Below, in pieces: positions 8,134 to 16,043 of a DNA stretch of 64,000 nt. The notes under the pieces are model-generated. The model saw nothing but the letters and a program-made list of their open reading frames with translations, was not told where the DNA came from and made no database searches. The number at the start of each line of letters is the position of its first letter. Positions within the stretch are counted from its first letter, which is position 1. A program made the position numbers and the translations under genes. This DNA comes from Ktedonobacter robiniae (GTDB lineage Bacteria > Chloroflexota > Ktedonobacteria > Ktedonobacterales > Ktedonobacteraceae): contig NZ_BNJG01000001.1 in NCBI RefSeq assembly GCF_016587375.1, positions 1,550,001-1,614,000 of the forward strand, given 5' to 3'.

Positions 8134-8193
8134 AAAGAGGGTATGGATGTGTGGTATGGGCGATCGCCCATACCACACATCCATACCCTCTTT
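8134..8193. repeat. Perfect 60-bp palindrome with no spacer
   Basis: The arms 8134-8163 and 8164-8193 are exact reverse complements meeting at GCGATCGC. Before the IS insertion it lay directly after the zinc-ribbon stop codon, so it belongs to the post-gene hairpin set of this window. No gene overlaps it and no T tract follows. It is the only member without a loop. Confidence 0.8.
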
Positions 8194-8262
8194 CCCTGAA
8201 CATTGCAGGGGAGAAAACAGGTGCAGCAAGCAAGCTTCTAAGATAACAGGCAGGCACAAACG

Positions 8263-8291
8263 ATTGACGAATGAAGGGTATTCGCGTACAA
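8263..8291 (+). promoter_or_regulatory. Strong sigma-A-type promoter with no ORF behind it
   Basis: TTGACG, a 17-nt spacer and TACAAT on the plus strand at about 8263-8291. It is among the best promoter matches in the window. The next credible start codon is at 8759, about 460 bp downstream. Confidence 0.55.
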
Positions 8292-8297
8292 TAGTAT

Positions 8298-8600
8298 TAC
8301 AGTATGTTTCATGCATTGCACTTCATCGCGTACCGTATACTAATGTTGTATGGCGTAGCGCGTCGGTTAATCTCAAGTCTGGGGATCAAACCGAGAGTCG
8401 GAACTATGCGTGCCTCTTATACAGCACGCAGGGAAGTGTCTCCACCAACGCCTGCCTGAAGCTTGTCCCGGTCGTCTGTAGGGTGCTCTGGTATACTTGT
8501 TATACATGGACAACTAGCAAGGCACGCACACAAGGAGTATAGGCGCTTCCTCCCCATGTAAGATTTCCATGGGCTCCTGCGCCAGGAGGAACAACCAGCA
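8298..8600 (+). ncRNA. Candidate non-coding RNA or long structured leader
   Basis: Downstream of the strong promoter there is no coding frame with a ribosome binding site for 460 bp, but several stems can be drawn. One is GCGTGC/GCACGC at about 8408-8432. Another is a longer imperfect hairpin (about 8549-8592) pairing GGCGC with GCGCC and CCCATG with CATGGG, followed by AGGAGGAAC. I cannot match it to 6S, SRP, RNase P or tmRNA by motif. It could be an unrecognised small RNA or the leader of the 8759-9411 operon. A 7-bp repeat (GACGAGC x3) follows at about 8612-8632. The ends are estimates. Confidence 0.25.
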
Positions 8601-8758
8601 ATGCGAGGACGAGCGACGAGCGACGAGCTATATATGTTCATCTGCTCATTGAGATATACCACGCCCTCACCGTTTGCTAACGGACGCCAAGGTTGTTCCA
8701 CGACATTCGTTGGAAGCTGCCATCCAAAAATGGCGTAGACTACGAAGGAGGAACGACT

Positions 8759-9004
8759 GTGGGTATGTTACGGGTGATGTCACGGCGTGGTGACGACCGT
8801 CTCACCTGGGACGAGCAGAAAGTTCTCGCGGGTGATGCTGAAGCCGTGGCTGCAATTCAAGAAGCCGAGCGCATTTTTGCCCAAGAGCGTGCACGAGGCG
8901 CGACCGCTTTCCGCCTCGATCCTGGCAAACCAGCCGAACGCATCGAAGACTTTGATGCCACCGCGGAACAAATCGTTCTAGTGCCAAGAGTGGTTGGTGG
9001 ATAA
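8759..9004 (+). CDS. Small unknown protein ending in Gly-Gly, 81 aa
   Basis: A GTG start at 8759 sits 7 nt after GGAGGA; the ATG two codons later is an alternative. The acidic/basic soluble product has RGDDRLTWDE near the N-terminus, a central helix (AVAAIQEAERIFAQERARG), then AFRLDPGKPAERIEDFD and the C-terminal IVLVPRVVGG. I recognise no characterised family. The hydrophobic strand leading to a terminal Gly-Gly resembles the tail of ubiquitin-like proteins, but no activating enzyme is nearby, so this is only an observation. The next gene starts 2 nt after its stop, so the pair is translationally linked. Confidence 0.65.
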   Translation: MGMLRVMSRRGDDRLTWDEQKVLAGDAEAVAAIQEAERIFAQERARGATAFRLDPGKPAERIEDFDATAEQIVLVPRVVGG

Positions 9005-9006
9005 AC

Positions 9007-9411
9007 TTGGTACCCCATATCCTGACGGCCCTATATTGGCTCGCAATTGCCCTGGCCATCTCTCCCATACTCTGGCTGATTTTTCAGCCCTATGTGAAGG
9101 GATGGTCACGAGCGGAGCGTAGAGCTAGTCACTTGCTGCGCGATCTCCTCACCCACGAGCAATTTCGGCAGCTCTTCTGGTATGGGTACCTGGAAATCCC
9201 AAGCCCTACAGCTCCGCATCGCGTGTATCGTGTACCACGCCATAGTGGCTATGTGCAGGTGTTCGAACATGGTCGCGCGATCATGCGTCTCTGCCTACAA
9301 CCCGTGGAATCGCTGCCCGATAGCGATTTAGTGGTACTGCACAAGCTTATGATCGAGGCAAACGAAGAGACGTATCTCCAAAAAGCGAATAAATACCTTT
9401 GTATTGAGTAA
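9007..9411 (+). CDS. Membrane-anchored unknown protein, 134 aa
   Basis: The start is TTG at 9007, preceded by GGTGG that overlaps the end of the previous gene. An N-terminal hydrophobic helix (ILTALYWLAIALAISPILWLIF) anchors a cytoplasmic domain of about 100 residues with the patterns EQFRQLFWYGYLEIPSP and YRVPRHSGYVQVFEHG. No catalytic motif or named family is recognised. Its 2-nt spacing to the Gly-Gly-ending gene implies a shared function. It ends at 9411, facing the DUF3090 gene across a 17-bp hairpin. Confidence 0.65.
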   Translation: MVPHILTALYWLAIALAISPILWLIFQPYVKGWSRAERRASHLLRDLLTHEQFRQLFWYGYLEIPSPTAPHRVYRVPRHSGYVQVFEHGRAIMRLCLQPVESLPDSDLVVLHKLMIEANEETYLQKANKYLCIE

Positions 9412-9436
9412 TGCTCGCTATTCAGGTAGTCGATAA

Positions 9437-9478
9437 AAGAAGAGTAAGAGCGCACAGTAACGCGCTCTTACTCTTCTT
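9437..9478. terminator. 17-bp perfect hairpin between convergent genes
   Basis: Arms 9437-9453 and 9462-9478 are perfect complements around an 8-nt loop. The right arm overlaps the last codons of the minus-strand DUF3090 gene (stop at 9468), whose Glu/Asp-rich tail is encoded by this repeat. Confidence 0.65.
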
Positions 9479-10061
9479 CATCCTCATCGATATCCTGAAT
9501 CTCCATCTGTACAATCTTATGGTGCCCGTTCTGCTTAACACAGGCATGGGGACCACCATCCAGGGGCATATGGCAGAAGGGGCAGACCGGGCGACCAGCG
9601 GCCACTACCAGGCCAATCTCATTTGAGAGTTCCAAGGCCTCCTGGGGTGAGAAACGCAACACAACCGCTTCATCCTCCAGAATGAGCGCCTGCGGCTCCC
9701 CGCGCTCCTCAATAATCTCCATTGGGGCCAGGCTCAGCAGAAACATTTCATTATGCTCATCAAAGTTGAGCTTCATCTGCCCCACCTGAAAATCGTATGT
9801 TGGCGTAAGCGGAAAATCTCCTGGCATTCCCGTGGGAGATGGCAAGCCCCCCGGACGCGCCTCTAGGCGCAAGACCTCGCCGTCCGCAATCGCACCGAGA
9901 ATACGTTCCAGGGTCTCGGCAAGGGTGCGCAAATGTTCCTTCTCCATCCACACAACCGCTGATCCACGCCCACTCCTGGCATAGAGTCGGAAACGTCGCT
10001 GCCCCGGCATACCCACTGCATCCGCACCGAGTGTCTCGATGCGGCCAAGATCATTGCTCAT
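9468..10061 (-). CDS. DUF3090 family protein, 197 aa
   Basis: The core matches the DUF3090 pattern known from Actinobacteria: GMPGQRRFRLYARSG near the N-terminus, RFSPQEALELSNEI, and the C-terminal zinc-like motif GRPVCPFCHMPLDGGPHAC followed by NGH. The tail is acidic (DIDEDEEE). Function is unknown. In Actinobacteria the family is linked to a phosphoglycerate-mutase-like gene and SCO1664-type genes, which are not adjacent here. The Met at 10061 is preferred over the longer frame because conservation begins there and AGGAAGAGGG precedes it. Confidence 0.85.
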   Translation of the reverse strand: MSNDLGRIETLGADAVGMPGQRRFRLYARSGRGSAVVWMEKEHLRTLAETLERILGAIADGEVLRLEARPGGLPSPTGMPGDFPLTPTYDFQVGQMKLNFDEHNEMFLLSLAPMEIIEERGEPQALILEDEAVVLRFSPQEALELSNEIGLVVAAGRPVCPFCHMPLDGGPHACVKQNGHHKIVQMEIQDIDEDEEE

Positions 10062-10168
10062 ACAAGCCCTCTTCCTTCTAAATGAACTATCGCGCCCTCT
10101 ACAGACCTTCTCCCTCGACGCTATAAGCGCCAGAACCAGGAGCAAGCTGATGTCAAGCTGATGTCAAG

Positions 10169-11155
10169 CTAATATCCACGTGCGGGATCATATCTATTCT
10201 GTAGTGGCTGGCCCGCTCGGTAGCGCCGCAAGTTTTCCGCGAAGAGCGTTGCGAGACGCTGGTCATAATGCACGCTCTCGCCCGAGATGTGAGGGGTCAG
10301 GATGACATTCGCTAACGTATACAAGGGACTCTCGGCAGGCAAAGGCTCTTCTTCGGTTACATCCAGGCCCGCGCCTCCAATCCATCCCTCGCGCAATGCC
10401 CTGACAAGCGCCCGCTCATCCACCACGCGGCCACGCGCCACATTGACTAGGTAGGCATGCTGGCGCATCGCTTGAAACTCGGCCTCACCCAACAGGTGCT
10501 CAGTCTCGGCCGTCAATGGAACAGCGACCACGACATAATCACACTCGCTTAGCATAGCATGCAACTGCGTCATAGGATAAAGCTGATCTACATGCTCCTG
10601 GTGCGCTCCCGCCTGTACCGTACGTCTGGTTGCCAGGACCCGCATGCCAAAAGCCTGGCCCAGGAAGGCCACGCGCTGACCAATACTCCCCAGACCAATA
10701 ATCCCTAGCGTCTGTCCCGCCAGTTCGCGTCCCCCCAGTTTATACCAGTTCGCGCTTCGTGGCCATATGCGCTGATCCTGTAAACGCACCATCGTGGGCC
10801 AGGAGCGATTATACATAAGCATACTCGCGAACACGTACTCGCCAATGGTGGTGGCATGGATACCCACCGCCGTTGTGACCTGTACGCCACTATCGGCCGT
10901 CAGGATACCACTTATGCGCAGACCATCCACACCAGCTCCCGACGCCTGCAACCAGCGTAAGCGCGGCGCCAGTTGGCGCCAATTCGTGGGTACCTTGTAG
11001 GCACAAAGCACATCGGCCTCGCCCAGGCTCGCTTCAAACTCGTCGCTATCACTAAGGCATAAGATCTCCTTACCCGCAGCCTCGCTTAACACAGCCTGTG
11101 AGGCGGGGGAAAAAGGAAATGTACTGACTACTTGCAGACCTTGCGCCATACTCAA
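10169..11155 (-). CDS. D-2-hydroxyacid dehydrogenase, 328 aa
   Basis: NAD(P)-dependent dehydrogenase of the D-isomer family, reducing 2-keto acids or the reverse. The nucleotide-binding fold is marked by TLGIIGLGSIGQRVA, and the catalytic Arg, Glu and His lie in VNVARGRVVDERAL, LDVTEEEPLP and LTPHISGES. The N-terminal substrate domain is shorter and more divergent than in phosphoglycerate dehydrogenase and there is no ACT domain, so it is not SerA. The substrate cannot be assigned. AGGAGTTGAGT precedes the start; the Met at 11149 is an alternative. It is probably transcribed alone. Confidence 0.88.
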   Translation of the reverse strand: MSMAQGLQVVSTFPFSPASQAVLSEAAGKEILCLSDSDEFEASLGEADVLCAYKVPTNWRQLAPRLRWLQASGAGVDGLRISGILTADSGVQVTTAVGIHATTIGEYVFASMLMYNRSWPTMVRLQDQRIWPRSANWYKLGGRELAGQTLGIIGLGSIGQRVAFLGQAFGMRVLATRRTVQAGAHQEHVDQLYPMTQLHAMLSECDYVVVAVPLTAETEHLLGEAEFQAMRQHAYLVNVARGRVVDERALVRALREGWIGGAGLDVTEEEPLPAESPLYTLANVILTPHISGESVHYDQRLATLFAENLRRYRAGQPLQNRYDPARGY

Positions 11156-11422
11156 CTCCTTAACTACTCTGTAAGGCCCTTTGTGGACACCTTTGCTCCA
11201 TTATTTCAGTCTATCCGAAATCATCACGGGAACGCAAGACTCTCAACCTACTATATATCAATGGCACATAAAACACACGCGCTAGCAATCTTTCAAGCAT
11301 TTTAGGTATGACGTTTCTCCCATGCTGTTCCTTTATTTAGAGTAATGCGTTTAAATATTCAGGTGTCGCTATACGCGACGCTCTATTGCGCATATCTCTA
11401 TACCTAAGCGGAGAAAGAACGT

Positions 11423-12685
11423 TTGAGTATTCTTATTACTATTCTCGAAGGGGTCTATCTACTTATTGCGTTTATTATGGCCATACAAGCCATTTTCAAT
11501 ATTCGGTTGCGTCTCTTCATCTGGGAAACGCCAGAACATGCCTGGCTCAATAGCGCCCCGACCGTCTACCTCGATCCCTGCCTGACCTTTACTATTCTGC
11601 TGCCTGCGCGCCACGAGGAAGAGGTCCTACGCGAAACAATGCAGAAAATCTATGATCTCAACTATCCCAAAGATTTATTACAAATTATCGTCATCTGTCG
11701 CGAGGACGATCCCAACACCATTGCCGAAGCCCAGGCCAAGATCGATGAATTAGGTGATCCCAATGTACAACTCCTGGTCTTTAATGACAAACCCATCAAT
11801 AAACCGCATGGGCTCAACCTCGCACTCCAGGTCGCACGCGGCGATGTCGTGACGATTTTTGATGCCGAGGATGAGCCTCACCCGGATATCCTCAACATTA
11901 TCAATACCACGATGCTTACTGATGACGTCGACGTGGTCCAGAGTGGGGTTCAATTAATGAACCATAACACGAAGTGGTTCTGCTTTCTTAATGTTCTCGA
12001 ATACTTCTTCTGGTTTAAATCCTCCCTGCATTTCTTCGCCAACGTAGGCATGACGCCCCTTGGTGGCAATACCGTCTTCGTCCGACGCGAACTGATGGAG
12101 ACTCTGGGTGGCTGGGACGAGACCTGCCTGACCGAAGATGCCGACCTGGGCATTCGCCTGGCGCTCTCCCACGCACGCATGCGCGTCATTTACGACGATG
12201 AGTTTGTGACACGCGAGGAGACCCCCCACACTATTGAGCAGTTTATCAAGCAACGGACTCGCTGGAATCAGGGCTTTATCCAGATTCTCTTCAAAGGCGA
12301 GTGGCTAAAACTAGAGCGCCCCTACCAACGCCTGCTCGCTTTCTATGTCCTGGTGCTCCCAGAGGTACAGGCATTCTTTACCCTGCTCATCCCAGTTTCG
12401 TTGCTCACCTTTTTCTTTATTAAATTACCTCTCTGGATATCTTTATTGACGTTCTTGCCGCTCTACATCTTTATCATGGGCATCTTTATCGACCAGGCAG
12501 GGCTGTATGAGTTTCTTAAAGCGCATGGGCGTTCATGGAGTATACGCGAGGCTGCTATCATGCTTTTCGCCTCGGTTCCCTACCAGTTTCTGCTAGGCCT
12601 GGGCGCCCTGCGCGCGGTCTCCCGCTTTCTTCAGGGCGCAACTAATTGGGAGAAAACGGCCCATATTGGTCAGCATAGACAATGA
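11423..12685 (+). CDS. Family 2 glycosyltransferase, processive membrane type, 420 aa
   Basis: The start is TTG at 11423, with GGAGA 8 nt upstream. An N-terminal membrane helix is followed by the GT-A catalytic domain (FTILLPARHEEEVLRETMQ, then VTIFDAEDEPHPD as the nucleotide-sugar/metal site, CLTEDADLGIRLA and the acceptor-site QRTRWNQGFIQ). At least three hydrophobic segments follow. The QxxRW-type motif points to a processive enzyme making a cell-surface polysaccharide or glycolipid. It lies 36 nt before the PMT-like gene, suggesting a joint surface-glycan function. No donor sugar can be assigned. Confidence 0.88.
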   Translation: MSILITILEGVYLLIAFIMAIQAIFNIRLRLFIWETPEHAWLNSAPTVYLDPCLTFTILLPARHEEEVLRETMQKIYDLNYPKDLLQIIVICREDDPNTIAEAQAKIDELGDPNVQLLVFNDKPINKPHGLNLALQVARGDVVTIFDAEDEPHPDILNIINTTMLTDDVDVVQSGVQLMNHNTKWFCFLNVLEYFFWFKSSLHFFANVGMTPLGGNTVFVRRELMETLGGWDETCLTEDADLGIRLALSHARMRVIYDDEFVTREETPHTIEQFIKQRTRWNQGFIQILFKGEWLKLERPYQRLLAFYVLVLPEVQAFFTLLIPVSLLTFFFIKLPLWISLLTFLPLYIFIMGIFIDQAGLYEFLKAHGRSWSIREAAIMLFASVPYQFLLGLGALRAVSRFLQGATNWEKTAHIGQHRQ

Positions 12686-12721
12686 AAGAATAAACACTTC
12701 TATCAGATAGGTGGTTGATTT

Positions 12722-14584
12722 GTGGTAAGAGATGAAACACAACAGCAAGCGAACAGACATATAAATACCCCGACGCAGTCCCTGCCAATAACTCCATGGC
12801 CGGGTATAGGTGCAGAGCAGCAAGCTCCTGAGAGGCCACAGATCCATTCCTTGCCTCAGGGGCGACTCATCTTACATAAGCAGGAAAACTTTTATGTCAG
12901 TACAGTCAATCGCAGACAACAACGTGTCCACCCCTTGCGCAAGCCAAGCGGGGTAACCAGCGCGCTCCCCAAGGTTCTACCGCAACAACAGACACGCATC
13001 GCCGACAGCGAGACACGCCGCATGCCGCGCCTGGACACCCTCAACATGGCGAGGCACTCACGTTTTCCGATTCCCATCTGGCTGGAGACGCTCGGACTCC
13101 TGCTGGTTCTTGTTGGAGTTGGTCTCGCCCACGCCTATAATATGTTCAACTTTCCACGCTACGAACTGGACGAGGGCACCTATATGGCCAGCGCCTGGTC
13201 CATTCTCCAGGGGCAGCTCATGCCTTATGCTTATGGCTACGCGCATCCACCCGCGGGCTGGATCCAGCTTGCCACCTGGATTCCACTCTTCAATGGCTTC
13301 TTTGCCTTTGGCAATGCGCTCAATACGGGGCGCGTCATTGTCTTACTCTATAAATTGGGAAGCGCACTCCTGGTTTACCTGATAACACGCCGCCTCTCGG
13401 CACGTCGCAGCCTGGGGCTGCTTGCTATGGGTATCTTCGCGCTGACACCTCTTGGAATCACCTATCAGCGTGAGATCTACCTCGATAACATCGCCATCTT
13501 CTGGTTCTTGCTCTCACTCTTCCTGCTCGTCACCGGTAATAGCCGCCTGCGAGCGATCATCTTCTCTGCCCTCACGCTGGGGATAGCCATTCTCTCTAAA
13601 GAGGTACTCATCCTCCTTATGCCAGCAATGCTATATGCAGTCTGGCTGTATACGACACATTTCCAGCGCAAGTTCGCGCTGGTGGCATTTGGCTATACCA
13701 CGCTAGCACTCTGCTCGGCCTGGATTCTCATGGCCCTGATGCGTAACGAGTTCTTCCCCTATGCATGGCATCTCCCCTGGGATAACCACGCGCACCTGAG
13801 CCTGTTACAGACCATCCTTGAGCAGACAAAACGGACCCAGAGCGAAGGCAGCCTGGGCACCAGCTTCAGCCAGTGGATGGGGCTGGATAGTCTCCTGGTC
13901 GTCATGAGTATTGTAGCGCCCGTGTTTAACCTGGTGTTTGGCTTCCGCCAGCGCAATCAGTTGCTCCTCTCTCTGCTGGCACTCAGCTTCTGGCTGCTCT
14001 TCATTCGTGGAGGGGTCGTCTTTCCCTACTATATTATCCCGCTCATTCCTCTCGTAGCCATGAACTGCGCCTTCGCCTGCGCTACGCTGGCGCGCTGGAT
14101 AAGCCAGGCCATGCACTTACCCCTTTTGCAGGGTATCCTGATCCTGCTCGCTATCGCGGCCATAGTCCCCTATGATATCCTGCACGCCCAGCCCATCTAT
14201 ACTCACGACTATGCACAGGAGCAGCGCCAGGCCATGGATTGGATGCGTGAGCATCTGCCTCGCAATACAGTTGTCATCATTCCACCCCAGTACTTTGTGG
14301 ATATGAGCGTAAGCGGGGGTGAGGCCGTGGGAGCGCATTCCCCCTTTCCGAAAGCGCAACTCTTCTTTAACGTTGCCACTGATCCATCCATCTATCACGA
14401 CCAACTCAAGGACAACTGGCAGAATATTGACTACATTCTTGTCGATCCCGATGTCATTCTCCATCTCAATATGATCCGGGAAGTTAGAGGCGGCAGCTCC
14501 ATCCTTCAGCAGGCCCTCAAGCACTCCATTGAGCGTGCACACTTCTATGACATCAGCATCTACCAGGTTCAACATAAGACTTGA
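12722..14584 (+). CDS. PMT-family (GT39/ArnT-like) membrane glycosyltransferase, 620 aa
   Basis: A GTG start at 12722 follows AGGTGG by about 9 nt. About 110 polar residues (cytoplasmic, Pro/Gln-rich) precede a multi-membrane-helix protein. The first luminal/periplasmic loop after TM1 carries YELDEGTYMASAW with the DE pair typical of PMT_2/ArnT enzymes, which transfer sugars from polyprenyl phosphate. Another ten or so hydrophobic segments follow and the C-terminal part is an extracellular globular region. The stop codon lies in the arm of a 21-bp hairpin. The acceptor (protein or lipid) is unknown. Confidence 0.85.
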   Translation: MVRDETQQQANRHINTPTQSLPITPWPGIGAEQQAPERPQIHSLPQGRLILHKQENFYVSTVNRRQQRVHPLRKPSGVTSALPKVLPQQQTRIADSETRRMPRLDTLNMARHSRFPIPIWLETLGLLLVLVGVGLAHAYNMFNFPRYELDEGTYMASAWSILQGQLMPYAYGYAHPPAGWIQLATWIPLFNGFFAFGNALNTGRVIVLLYKLGSALLVYLITRRLSARRSLGLLAMGIFALTPLGITYQREIYLDNIAIFWFLLSLFLLVTGNSRLRAIIFSALTLGIAILSKEVLILLMPAMLYAVWLYTTHFQRKFALVAFGYTTLALCSAWILMALMRNEFFPYAWHLPWDNHAHLSLLQTILEQTKRTQSEGSLGTSFSQWMGLDSLLVVMSIVAPVFNLVFGFRQRNQLLLSLLALSFWLLFIRGGVVFPYYIIPLIPLVAMNCAFACATLARWISQAMHLPLLQGILILLAIAAIVPYDILHAQPIYTHDYAQEQRQAMDWMREHLPRNTVVIIPPQYFVDMSVSGGEAVGAHSPFPKAQLFFNVATDPSIYHDQLKDNWQNIDYILVDPDVILHLNMIREVRGGSSILQQALKHSIERAHFYDISIYQVQHKT

Positions 14585-14635
14585 TGGATGAGAGGGTATG
14601 GGAGCCGCAGGTTGCCATGCCCTCTCATCCATCAA
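14581..14635. terminator. 21-bp hairpin at the PMT-like gene stop
   Basis: Arms 14581-14601 and 14615-14635 pair with one G-U position. The left arm includes the TGA stop of the upstream gene, and the loop is 13 nt (GAGCCGCAGGTTG). There is no T tract. Confidence 0.6.
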
Positions 14636-14761
14636 ACCAGGCCTTAAATAGACAATTTTACATATAAAACCTCAAATATCCATAAGTACTACATATCTGG
14701 ATGGATACATCTTTAAGTAGTAAGATAAACTCACGTGCAGGGTATGTATCACATCCTGGTC

Positions 14762-14818
14762 AGATGTGTAGGTGGAATCATGGTTGCCGCAGGCAACCAT
14801 GATTCCACCTACACATCT
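14762..14818. repeat. 27-bp perfect hairpin upstream of the DUF362 gene
   Basis: Arms 14762-14788 and 14792-14818 are exact complements around a GCA loop. This is the second hairpin in the same 292-bp gap and it is 58 bp before the next start codon. It is therefore in a leader or promoter region rather than directly at a gene end. Confidence 0.65.
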
Positions 14819-14876
14819 ACTCAAGCGAGTGCCGCAGGCGCGAGAAATGGGATTTGTTGGAAGGGAAGAGTGAGAT

Positions 14877-16043
14877 ATGGATGCGAACGAGAATGCTGGC
14901 AGCCAGCATGTCAGCATTGTACGCACCTTTGAGGGGATTGAAGAGGCAACGCACCGCGCCATCGCGGGCATAGGCGGCATGGAAACGGTGATGCGGGGTG
15001 CGAAAGTAGCGGTACTCAAACCAAACTTTGTGGCGGGAAGGCGTGCTGAGACGGGAGCTACCACCAGTTTGGCCGTACTCAAGGCCGTGGCTGAGGAGGT
15101 GCGCGCCTGCGGGGCTGAGTCTGTGCTCTGCGAAATGCCAGGGACAGAGTTTGATCGCGAGGCGACCTATACCCTGCTGGGGGTAGAGGAGTTCTGCGCA
15201 CGCCACAAGATTCGCATCGCCCGCCTGGACCTCGAAGGCGGCACGAACGAGTGGCGCGAGGTACACCCTGCGGGGGCGAAACGCCTGCGCTCCTTCGAGT
15301 TCCCACGCCTGCTGGATGATGCTCGTCTAATCAACCTGCCCGTTTTAAAAACCCACGTTGTCTCCGGCATGACACTGAGCATGAAGAACCTTATGGGGCT
15401 ACTTCCCAGGCCCGCCCGTCGCGCGATGCATACCCTGGGGATAGACCAATGTATTGTGGATATGAACCTGGGTCTACAGGCAGATCTCAACATCGTCGAT
15501 GGGAGTGTGGGACAGGATGGCGAGGGCCCCCTGTATGGCGAGAAGGCAGACCTCCAGGTCCTGGTGGCTGGTCGCAGTAGTCTTGCAGTTGACCTGGCCT
15601 GCTGTAGCCTGGTGAATGTGCCACCACGCGCGATTCCGCACCTGCGCCTGGCACTGAAACACTTTGGTCAGCCCGAGATACACTTTACCCACGAACTGCC
15701 CCAACCGCTCAAGACCTTTCGCCTCCCCCGGCAAAATAGCCTCTACCGCCTTCTCTTCTGGCTGATGTACCCCCTCGACTTCCCCTATACCTGGCTCGCC
15801 CAGCGCGGCAAACATCTCTGTACCACCCTCTATAGTACAGGTCTAGTAGGTACACGCCCCGTCATCGAGCGTGAACAATGCACTCGGTGCGGCGAGTGTG
15901 TACGCGCCTGTCCCCTCCCCGAGGTCATCAATCTCCAGACACTCAAGGTCAATTACGCTACCTGCCAGCGCTGCCTGCTCTGTTACGAGGCCTGCCCTGA
16001 GCAAGCGATCGGCGTCAAGGGTTATTCAGGAGCGCGCTCATGA
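14877..16043 (+). CDS. DUF362 domain protein with C-terminal 2[4Fe-4S] ferredoxin domain, 388 aa
   Basis: The DUF362 domain (about residues 40-280) shows VAVLKPNFVAGRR, VVSGMTLSMKNLMGLLP and DLNIVDGSVGQDGEGPLYG. The C-terminus has two clusters, CTRCGECVRACPLP and CQRCLLCYEACPEQ, each able to bind a 4Fe-4S centre. Such proteins are thought to be redox proteins, but the reaction is unknown. GGAAGGGAAGAG precedes the ATG. The gene overlaps the downstream SDR gene by 4 bp (ATGA), so the two act together or in the same pathway. Confidence 0.88.
   Translation: MDANENAGSQHVSIVRTFEGIEEATHRAIAGIGGMETVMRGAKVAVLKPNFVAGRRAETGATTSLAVLKAVAEEVRACGAESVLCEMPGTEFDREATYTLLGVEEFCARHKIRIARLDLEGGTNEWREVHPAGAKRLRSFEFPRLLDDARLINLPVLKTHVVSGMTLSMKNLMGLLPRPARRAMHTLGIDQCIVDMNLGLQADLNIVDGSVGQDGEGPLYGEKADLQVLVAGRSSLAVDLACCSLVNVPPRAIPHLRLALKHFGQPEIHFTHELPQPLKTFRLPRQNSLYRLLFWLMYPLDFPYTWLAQRGKHLCTTLYSTGLVGTRPVIEREQCTRCGECVRACPLPEVINLQTLKVNYATCQRCLLCYEACPEQAIGVKGYSGARS

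Noticed and set aside
8298..8600. Assigning the candidate RNA to 6S or SRP RNA
   Set aside because: No diagnostic central bubble, GGAAGC-type SRP loop or other conserved block could be found by eye.
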